DNA of 26,064 nucleotides. Source: Phaeoceros laevis (taxonomy: Eukaryota; Anthocerotophyta; Anthocerotopsida; Notothyladales). Below are positions 19,171 to 26,064 of this stretch, one piece after another. The position numbers and the translations under genes were made by a program. The first letter of the stretch is position 1. Every line of letters begins with the position of its first letter. A model generated the notes under the pieces. The model ran no database searches, was not told the DNA's origin, and saw only the letters and a program-made list of their open reading frames with translations. Location of the stretch: NCBI GenBank assembly GCA_049999765.1, contig JBNGIQ010008988.1, positions 1-26,064 of the forward strand, given 5' to 3'.

Positions 19171-19700
19171 GGACTGTCGGGGAGGCGAGTGTACCGGTCC
19201 AGGGAAGAAATCCGAGTCCGGAATCATTCTATAAAAGGCTCAGTCTCTCTCCTCTTCGTGGGCGTTTCGTGTGGTGTGTTGGGGTGGGTAAGGTTAGTAC
19301 GCCACAATGCTCCGTCTCCCAGCCCCGCGTGACGGCCACCAATCTTAGCCAGAAGAGAGTGCTCACTTGGAATCGCATGATCGCTGGGTCCCGAAGGATG
19401 CTTGCCCTCCATCAGGCCAACATCTCTCCAGCGTGCTGCAAAGTTTGGTTTGTAGCTTTTGCATATAATTTGATGGTTGAGCTTTTGGTGTTTGTCTTAA
19501 CCTACCCTACCCCAGAGTATTCATCAGGTCATTTCGCATACAAACGTTAACCTACCCTGCCCCAGAGTATTCATCGAGATCATCAACTGCTCCCAAGGGA
19601 GCAAGGTGCCCCATCTGATTATAATTATCTGGCTTCTCAACAATTCTGGGCATGAACGGCAAACTATGCCTACCGTTTCTGACAAAAGGAAACTCGCAAA
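19171..19700. other. Intergenic stretch with TATA box and repeat units
   Basis: A clear TATAAAAG stands at 19230-19237, but no convincing gene follows. The plus strand at about 19340-19450 reads VLTWNRMIAG, reminiscent of a PPR motif, too short to call. From 19497 a partial and one full unit of the 50-bp repeat also found at 21061-21211 appear, followed by CTCCCAAGGGAGCAAG, shared with 21224 on. Confidence 0.45.
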
Positions 19701-20020
19701 CTCACAGCAGCAAGCGAAATGGTGGTCTACTTTGGGGACGCTCAAACCGATCTGCTGGCCCTGCTAGACGCCGATCTGGGCATCCTGATGGGCAAGAGAC
19801 CTGCGCTTCGAAATTTGCTAGAGAATTACGGAATTCGGTTGCTCAAGTTGAATGAAGCTGTAACTGCTTTGTCAGCAGGGTCGGTTTCCACATTCCGACA
19901 GACAGACAGGGGTGCTGTTTCGGGCCAAGGGATGGGAAGATGTGGAGGACGGTCTATTTGGCTGCTAAATCTTACAACTGCTTAGCATATGTACTAATAC
20001 TTGAGTAGCTGGGTTGCAAA
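19688..20020 (+). pseudogene. TH2-like HAD fragment (copy B)
   Basis: Nearly identical to 15315-15512 of copy A: KLANSQQQAK region, then VVYFGDAQTDLLALLDADLG and LLENYGIRLLKLNEAV. It then continues into the tail shared with copy C (17046-17200). A four-base excess (CAGACAGACAGGGG against TGAGACAGGGG) shifts the tail out of frame, and one base is missing before VVYFG relative to copy A (AAGCGAAATGG against AAGCGAAAATGG). It therefore cannot make a proper C-terminus. No start codon or upstream exons are present. Confidence 0.75.
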
Positions 20021-20080
20021 ATAGGACAGATAGATGAGAGATCAGGTTACTAATACATTTGCTAGATACAGACACGCGTG

Positions 20081-20140
20081 CCCGCACTAGGAGCATGGAG
20101 CCCGCACTAGGAGCATGGAGCCCGCACTAGGAGCATGGAG
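20081..20140. repeat. Three perfect 20-bp tandem units
   Basis: The 20-mer CCCGCACTAGGAGCATGGAG is repeated three times without change (20081-20100, 20101-20120, 20121-20140). Non-coding; a recent minisatellite. Confidence 0.95.
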
Positions 20141-20483
20141 CGGTGTGGCTCCCTGCCTTGCATAGGCCACCCACCCACCCAGTGCTTTGCACCCAGTGCT
20201 TTGGCCTCAGCCGAGTGCTGGAGAAGGGAAGTACCGCTCCCTACAAGGTATAGACGACCAATCCACCTAGTGCGCCACCAATGTGTCGGCGTGCTCGATT
20301 CCTATGTGGAGTCGGATTCCCATGTGGAGTCGGTTAGCATGACCTATCGTACTACTACTACAAAACATTTTAGGACCAACCACCCATAATTCATATGTAC
20401 ATCATGCTATGAATCTTTAAACTTAGTTGGGACTTTGAATTTCATCACCACTATCTTGACATACCAATGCGCTATATCTAGGG

Positions 20484-21018
20484 TAACTAGATGTTACAAG
20501 GCTTTTGCATAAGAGGTGTCATAGACCTTCCAAAGTAAGTAGATGGCAAGAGGCTTTTGTTTATATGATCACTAGATGCCATGAGGGCTTTATTGTATAG
20601 TTGCCATTCATGAGCCTTTGGAAAACTTAAGGCCTTGGAGCCTTTGGAATGATATTTTTTTTGTATGTTGGATCAACGATATTCATCACAATCCTTCCTT
20701 TGTGTATTGAAGCTATACTTTTTTTGTGTATGGAAGAATTTGGTTTCCGGCGTTTTATGTGCTATTCCAACTAACAACTCTTTATGCCTTTCTTTTCTAC
20801 TGTACTAAGTTGGAATTTCATCACATGTAAGGCTCTTGAAATGCGTTGTACAAGTTCACTTGCACTCTGTGTCAACCTATTTCTAGAAATAGGTTGCTAA
20901 TTAGTGATAGGACCACATTCTACCAGTGTCTGATCATCAAGACCTGCAATGGTAAGATGTGGTTCCGCTAGGAGCAGCAAAAGTTGCAACCCGGCACCAT
21001 GACAGGTCATTTCACATA
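20484..21018 (+). repeat. Segmental duplication block, copy 2
   Basis: Diverged second copy of 16405-16956 in the same orientation. It keeps the order of all shared words from GTAACTAGATGTTACA to CATGACAGGTCATTTC. The EPF-like coding sequence itself is not found upstream of this copy; similarity starts about at the EPF-like stop codon. Confidence 0.75.
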
Positions 21019-21211
21019 CAAACAAGTCATTTCACATACAAGGTCATTTCACATACAAACAAGTCATTTCACATACAAACGTTAACCTACCCTGCCCCAG
21101 ATTATTCATCAGGTCATTTTGCATACAAACGTTAACCTACCCTCCCCCAGAGTATTCATCAGGTCATTTTGCATACAAAACGTTAACCTACCCTGCCCCA
21201 GAGCATTCATC
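21003..21211. repeat. Tandem array: short CATTTCACATACAA units, then three 50-bp units
   Basis: Four short units with CATTTCACATACAA (21003-21080) merge into three 50-51-bp units (21061-21110, 21111-21160, 21161-21211). Each 50-bp unit reads RGTCATTT..CATACAAA then CGTTAACCTACCCT then CCCCAGA..ATTCATC. A related unit and a half lies at 19497-19575. The minus strand of each unit reads MNTLGQGRLTFV, which gives small open frames, but no protein family is recognised. Confidence 0.85.
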
Positions 21212-21583
21212 TCATCAACTACTCCCAAGGGAGCAAGATGCCCCAAGAACGGCAAACCGCGCCTACCGTCTCTGAAAAATAGATGGGCATTCTGCAATTG
21301 GATCACATACTTCCTCGAACTCTCCCTCGATTGTATTGCTATGAAGACAAAACAAACCCAGAGGCACTTGGAGTGTAGTTCAAGCATCAACAGCAAAATA
21401 ACTAGTGCCCAACCTCTTGAACCAACAAGAACAGGATAGAATCAAATTTCCTCATTAAGCAAAATGGCTGAACTAGCAGTCTGCTTTTGGCATCCTTGGT
21501 CCACGGAAATTCCAGCGCCCTATGTCCATCCTGGATAAGTGAACAACCTGCTCAGTGACAGCTGAAAGGAAGACCGTCACATT
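21212..21583. other. 3' flank of the PPR gene
   Basis: Starts with a short segment (CTCCCAAGGGAGCAAGATGC) also found after the repeat unit at 19588. The rest, up to the PPR stop codon, has no recognised feature and probably contains the PPR 3' untranslated region. Confidence 0.4.
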
Positions 21584-24136
21584 TCAGCCTTTGAAGTGCT
21601 TGCGGTATGAGCCAAGCAATGATGACCACACAGTCAAGTCTTTCTGCACAGGCATCTGAGAAAGCAGGTCTTGAGCTTTGTCCAGCTTCCCTGCACGGCC
21701 GAGTAGGTCGACTATGCAGGCATAATGCTCAGAAGTGGCATCAATGCCGTGAATTGTGGTCATGGACAGGAAGTACTCAATACCCTTATCTACCAAGCCT
21801 GTATGACTGCATGCGGAGAGGACTGCCACAAGTGTGGCTCCGTTTGGCTTGATGCCTGCCTCTTGCATTTTTGAGTAAAGTTGCAAACTCATGTCGGAGT
21901 CGCCACGTCGTGCATATGCAGCAATTAATGCGGACCAAGAAACCACATCAGGCTTCAGCAACGAATCAAATAGGGCCTGAGCAGCCACTATGTCTCCGCA
22001 CTTTGCATAGGCATGCATAACAGCAGTTCCCAAGCTCTCAGTGCACATTATTCTGCTTTCCAGGATGTCAGCATGGACCTGACAGCACCTCTGCAGGGCT
22101 CCTGCATTACTACATGCTTTCAAGATGCCCAAGAACGTGGCCTCATTGGGTTTTACACCGTCTTTTTTCATCCAGGTGTAGAGTTGCCATGCTTTTCCCT
22201 GCTCATCTTGCGCATAGGCTCCAATCATAGCAGTCCAGGAAACCACATCCCGGGCCGACAGTGTGCTGAAGACATGCAGGGCATCTTCTGGACTGCCACA
22301 ACTTGCATACATGTGGACAAGAGCATTGCCCACAAAAGGATCAGATTCGTATCCACTCTTGACAAGGGCAGCATGCACAAGCTTTCCCTTATAGAGGGCG
22401 GCACCTTCTTTAACCGACTGTGCATCGAGGTTGTCCTTGTCCCTGGCTGCTAAGCTTGCACATGCTTGTAAGACACTCACCAGCGTCCAGTTGTTGGGCC
22501 TTATCCCCATCTCTTGCATTTGGTCGTATAGCTGCAAAGCTCGCTCCGCCTGCTCTTGTTGGGCATAAGAGGAGATCATTGCAGTCCATGACACAACATC
22601 TGGCCAGGCTATCGAGGCAAACACAATCTCTGCATCTACAAGGCTCCCACAACTGGAATACATGCTCACAAGACTGCTAGCAACAAACAAGTCGCATACA
22701 TAACCTCTTCTAGACGCTTCACCATGTAGCTTCCTCCCCATCTCCATTGAGTCTACTTTCACAAGATGACAGTCTATAAAGGTCCCTTCCTCAGCAGCTG
22801 CCAGGCCACTACACGCTTTGAGCATGCTAACAAAGGTTCTATCATTGGGCCACACTCCCTCTTGTTGCATTTGAAGGTAAGACTCCAGAGCCCTGTTGCT
22901 CTGTTTCTGCTGAGCATATGCAGCAATCATGGCAGTCCATGAGACCACATCATCCTGGGAAAAGGTATAAAAAATGTGCCTTGCATCAGCGAGGCTCCCA
23001 CAGGTCGCATACAAATGGACAAGGTTGCTACTAAGAAAACTATTAGGGAGGAAGTCACTTCTGAGAACCTCGGCATGTATTGACTTCCCGAGTTGCAGAC
23101 TTGCAGTTTTGACTGCTTGTGTGTCTATGTAGACATCTTCCTCCATACCTGCTAGACCTACACAAGCCTGAAGTAAGGCCACAAAGGTCCGTGCATCAGG
23201 TTTAACACCCTGCTCCCGCATCTGGGCATAAAGCTTTAAAGCATTCTCGCTAAGTTCATGCTGGGCATACCCTGCAATCATCGTATTCCATGCCACCAAA
23301 TCATGGTAAGGCATCATGTCAAAAACATGTTTTGCATCTAAGACCTTTCTACAGCTTGAATACATAGCCATGAGGGAGTTGCTGACGAACAGGTTTGATC
23401 CATAACCCCTTTGAATCACTTCAACATGAGCCCGTTTGCCCTCATCTAGGTTCGCCAAACTGGCACATGCTTTCAGAATGGCGACCAGCGTGTGCTCATT
23501 TGGCTCCACACCTGTTGCTCGCATCTGGCAGTATATCCTGAGCGCTTCGTCATACTGCCGAGTTCTGATGTATTCTGAAATAATCACAGTCCATGAGAAA
23601 ACAGTCCGCTGGGCCAGTCTGCTGAACACTTCAAGGGCATCGCAAAGAGACCCGCACTTCACAAGTGTGTTGACAAGTGACTCGCCCAAGACACTGTCAA
23701 GCTTCACACCATTTTTGACAATGTTTGCATGTACTTCCTTGGCATCAGCCAGAGAATTTTTCCGTAAGCAAAGCTGCAAAAGAGGGATGTACGTCTCCCG
23801 TGAAGGTACAAGCTTACGCGATAATCCCTTGTTCAACTCCTGGTTGTAGATCGACGCAATTTGCCCTTTACCATCACACAACCTTGCATTCTCGGCCTTG
23901 CCGACTCGTGACGGGCTGCTCGTGATATTCTGGGCAGCAGAACTTGAGAGAAATTTGCCCCTTCTGAAACAACCACAGAAAGGAAAAGCAGGTAGCAGAT
24001 CTAGCTTCAAAGACGAAGACAACCAACCAGCCCTGCTGCTTGAATCGACAGAAGAGTGATTGTGCTGCGGTTGAGAAACCAGGGACGGGTGGCACGTGCC
24101 CTGGAAATGGGACGCCATGTTCCTTGATTGCCTCAC
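21584..24136 (-). CDS. PLS-type pentatricopeptide repeat protein, 850 aa, intronless
   Basis: An RNA-binding protein expected to act on organelle transcripts. The single exon runs from ATG 24134-24136 to TGA. The first 100 or so residues are rich in Ser, Arg and aromatic residues with few acids, as in a plastid or mitochondrial transit peptide; Met7 is an alternative start. From about residue 112 (TYIPLLQLCLRKNSL) to 835 the protein is a continuous PPR array. Motifs of the type VVSWTAMIAAYAQ, GVKPNEATFLGILKAC and VHMYASCGSPEDALHVF recur. Three of the LKACxxLA motifs carry similar insertions of about 18 residues (near 329, 448 and 565; for example EEDVYIDTQAVKTASLQLGK). The array ends ACIVDLLGRAGKLDKAQDLL, then DLTVWSSLLGSYRKHFKG and stop. 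This is just where an E domain starts, so E, E+ and DYW domains are absent. It may need a partner for RNA editing, or act in another RNA step. A 64-bp copy of its coding sequence lies at 16982-17045. Confidence 0.95.
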   Translation of the reverse strand: MRQSRNMASHFQGTCHPSLVSQPQHNHSSVDSSSRAGWLSSSLKLDLLPAFPFCGCFRRGKFLSSSAAQNITSSPSRVGKAENARLCDGKGQIASIYNQELNKGLSRKLVPSRETYIPLLQLCLRKNSLADAKEVHANIVKNGVKLDSVLGESLVNTLVKCGSLCDALEVFSRLAQRTVFSWTVIISEYIRTRQYDEALRIYCQMRATGVEPNEHTLVAILKACASLANLDEGKRAHVEVIQRGYGSNLFVSNSLMAMYSSCRKVLDAKHVFDMMPYHDLVAWNTMIAGYAQHELSENALKLYAQMREQGVKPDARTFVALLQACVGLAGMEEDVYIDTQAVKTASLQLGKSIHAEVLRSDFLPNSFLSSNLVHLYATCGSLADARHIFYTFSQDDVVSWTAMIAAYAQQKQSNRALESYLQMQQEGVWPNDRTFVSMLKACSGLAAAEEGTFIDCHLVKVDSMEMGRKLHGEASRRGYVCDLFVASSLVSMYSSCGSLVDAEIVFASIAWPDVVSWTAMISSYAQQEQAERALQLYDQMQEMGIRPNNWTLVSVLQACASLAARDKDNLDAQSVKEGAALYKGKLVHAALVKSGYESDPFVGNALVHMYASCGSPEDALHVFSTLSARDVVSWTAMIGAYAQDEQGKAWQLYTWMKKDGVKPNEATFLGILKACSNAGALQRCCQVHADILESRIMCTESLGTAVMHAYAKCGDIVAAQALFDSLLKPDVVSWSALIAAYARRGDSDMSLQLYSKMQEAGIKPNGATLVAVLSACSHTGLVDKGIEYFLSMTTIHGIDATSEHYACIVDLLGRAGKLDKAQDLLSQMPVQKDLTVWSSLLGSYRKHFKG

Positions 24137-24441
24137 GCATTGCAGTTTTCTGGCTGCTTACCGTGGAAAAGCGGAAAGGCGCAAATTCCTCCTTGTGACG
24201 CCTCATTTGGCTAGCTCAAGTTTAGCGACCACAGGTCCGTCAGCCACACCTGAACTCGAAGGAACTCTTTCCGGATTGTTCTCGTTCTCCAGAACAAATT
24301 TCAGGGCCTTGGTTTCGGATCGGCGTTCATTAGGGCAAGCACGCTGGATAAAAGTTGGTGGCAGTGAACTAGGAGGGGCTTCGAAGTTCGAAACATCGTC
24401 GGAAGGACCAGGACCAGCGGTGGGTGAAGAGCTCTGCCGCC
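24137..24441. promoter_or_regulatory. Shared upstream region of divergent PPR and SF3A2 genes
   Basis: The two start codons are 305 bp apart and face away from each other. No clear TATA box is seen for either gene, as is common for broadly expressed genes. Leaders of both transcripts must lie here, so regulatory sequence is short and probably shared. Confidence 0.55.
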
Positions 24442-26064
24442 ATGGATCGGGAGTGGGGCAGCAAGCCCGGCAGCGGAGGGGCAGCTTCTGCTCAGAATGA
24501 GGCCATCGACCGGCGGGAGCGGCTCCGCCGGTTGGCGCTGGAGACCATCGACCTAGCTAAGGATCCCTATTTTATGCGCAACCATCTTGGCAGGTCCGTA
24601 GATACCTTTTCTTTCTTCTAAAATGCAGTACTGTAGCCTGTGGTGGGTTGTGACGTTCGAGAGCTCTGCCTCACTTGCGCAGCTATGAATGCAAGCTGTG
24701 TTTGACGCTGCACAACAATGAGGGGAACTATTTAGCACATACTCAAGGGAAGCGTCATCAAACAAATTTGGCAAAGCGGGCAGCTCGAGAAGCTAAGGAT
24801 GCACCTGCTCAACCCCAGCCAAACAAAAGGAAGGTCGCTCCTCGCAAGACAGGTAAGCTATAATCGTGCCGACGGTAATATCTGTGATGTTTGCTCGGTT
24901 TTGTCAGAAATGTTGCTGGAGAGGTATGCAAGTCTTGATGCCCAGTCATCGCAGCAGCAGTAACACAGGACGTTGGTTAGCCATTTTGTTTATTGACCTT
25001 CAATTTTGTGCTGCAGTTAAGATTGGGAGGCCCGGCTACAGAGTTACCAAGCAGTACGACAATGATACTCGCCAGCGGTCGCTGCTGTTCCAGGTTTGTG
25101 GTTCTTACGCTCACCGACCTTTTTAGGGGATCCTAGTTCTCACTGATCAGGTCTTTTCCCTGGTACCCAACGGATAACCCAGTCGTTGGCTGTAGTATAC
25201 TTCTCTAGATGTTGGTAGTATGTCTTATGTCCTTGCATCCTGTTATTTTTACAGATAGAGTATCCGGAAATTGAAGATCTTGCCAAGCCCAGACACCGTT
25301 TTATGTCGTCTTATGAGCAGGTATGCTTTTCTCTCCATCACTGGCAAGAAGACTTGCACGTAAGGCAGGGCACTCTAGAAAAGAGGGTGTTTTTACAGTT
25401 AGTCGTTTGAAGCAGGTTGCCTTCTAATAGCCGTCACATTTCTCTTCTGGTTACAGAGAGTGCAAGCATGCGACAAGAGGTACCAATACCTTCTATTTGC
25501 AGCAGAGCCTTACGAAATCATTGCGTTCAAGGTATTTAACGTTCCTGTGTGATGGCTTCCTGAGCATTGAGGTTATGGTCAATTTCATCTTAGTGTAAAC
25601 TTGCCTGATTTGCAGGTTCCAAGCACTGAAATCGATAAGGTAGCAAACAAATTCTTCACCCACTGGGATCCGGACTCCAAGATGTTCACGGTGAGTTGCA
25701 TTCTTGGGGGCTTTCTGTTCTGATGGTGGTTTATGGTGGTGCTGAACAAGTCAGTTTGTTTTTGTGTAGTTGCAACTCTACTTCAAATCCAAAGTGCAAG
25801 AAATGATCAAGGCTGCCGCGGGAGCTGCGAATGGTGGTCCTGCCCCTCCACCCGGGGCTCCTCCAGTTCGACCGCCTCCGCCTCCAGGCAACATGCCACC
25901 AGCACCACCAGGAGGTGGTGGTGCAGGCCCTCCACCACCAATTGGGGCACCACCTCGGGGGCCCCCAGGGCAGATGGGAGCTCCACCACCCCCTCCCAGC
26001 ATGAATGGACCTCCCAGGCATCTACCACCTTCAGGCACATTTCCACCGCCCCCACCTCCCCCTC
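24442..26064 (+). CDS. Splicing factor 3A subunit 2 (SF3A2/SAP62, yeast Prp11), 3' end beyond window
   Basis: A core U2 snRNP protein that helps bind the branch-site region during spliceosome assembly in the nucleus. Exons: 24442-24593, 24683-24852, 25017-25093, 25255-25320, 25457-25531, 25616-25690, and 25770 to the window edge; all junctions are GT/AG and in phase. The N-terminus (DREWGSKPGSGG) and ETIDLAKDPYFMRNHLGSYE are hallmark SF3A2 sequences. The matrin-type C2H2 zinc finger is Cys54-Cys57-His70-His76. It is followed by KIGRPGYRVTKQ, EYPEIEDLAKPRHRFMSSYE, RYQYLLFAAEPYEIIAFKVP and FFTHWDPDSKMFTLQLYF, all strongly conserved. From about residue 220 the last exon turns into a proline- and glycine-rich tail, as in animal and plant homologues, and is cut by the window end. 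Single-copy housekeeping gene in most eukaryotes. Confidence 0.97.

Noticed and set aside
19340-19450. PPR relic suggested by VLTWNRMIAG
   Set aside because: Only one partial motif, with no neighbouring PPR repeats in any frame; could be chance.
21003-21211. CRISPR-like array
   Set aside because: Units are tandem without unique spacers, and the genomic setting is a plant nucleus.
25731-26055. Glycine- or tryptophan-rich minus-strand frames
   Set aside because: They are the complement of the proline-rich SF3A2 tail.

Overview
The window looks like nuclear DNA of a land plant. The genes carry many short introns with canonical GT/AG borders, and the intergenic space is full of decayed retroelements. 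The gene families are plant ones: a PLS-type pentatricopeptide repeat (PPR) protein, an ankyrin-PGG membrane protein, a DTX/MATE transporter and a stomatal-type EPF-like peptide. PPR style and compact introns suggest a seed-free vascular plant (fern or lycophyte), but this is an inference from protein style, not a proven placement. Two runs of exactly 10 N mark assembly joins; both are flanked by duplicated sequence.

Layout. 1-3660: repeat-rich DNA with no convincing gene, with hints of an old LTR element on the minus strand. 3662-4534: the end of a Ty3/Gypsy pol (integrase) that finishes in a PHD finger, followed by a G-tract and LTR-like direct repeats to about 5275. 5276-6206: nothing recognisable. 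6207-8954 (-): a complete seven-exon MATE transporter (544 aa). 8955-10157: intergenic, with a MATE exon relic. 10159-13467 (+): a 13-coding-exon aromatic amino acid decarboxylase whose start codon appears to be split by an intron. It stops early; the frame stays open through two further spliceable exons to 13989. 14581-15655 (+): a TenA-less, frameshifted HAD domain related to plant TH2 thiamin-phosphate phosphatase. 16017-16415 (+): a secreted EPF-like cysteine-rich peptide interrupted by an artefactual gap. 16405-17200: duplicated non-coding DNA, a 64-bp piece identical to the PPR gene, and a TH2-like C-terminus. 17683-19170 (+): an ankyrin-PGG protein lacking its 5' part. 19171-21583: tandem repeats, a second TH2-like fragment and the second copy of the duplicated block. 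21584-24136 (-): an intronless 850-aa PPR gene. 24442-26064 (+): splicing factor SF3A2, seven exons seen, running off the window.

The genes do not form one pathway. PPR and SF3A2 are divergent over about 305 bp and probably share a promoter region. The stretch 14.5-21.5 kb is a rearrangement hotspot: three pieces of one TH2-like gene, a pasted PPR fragment and a roughly 0.55-kb duplicated block lie among the EPF-like and ankyrin genes. The most interesting items are the integrase-PHD fusion, the EPF-like peptide, the split-start/early-stop decarboxylase, and the scattered HAD domain.
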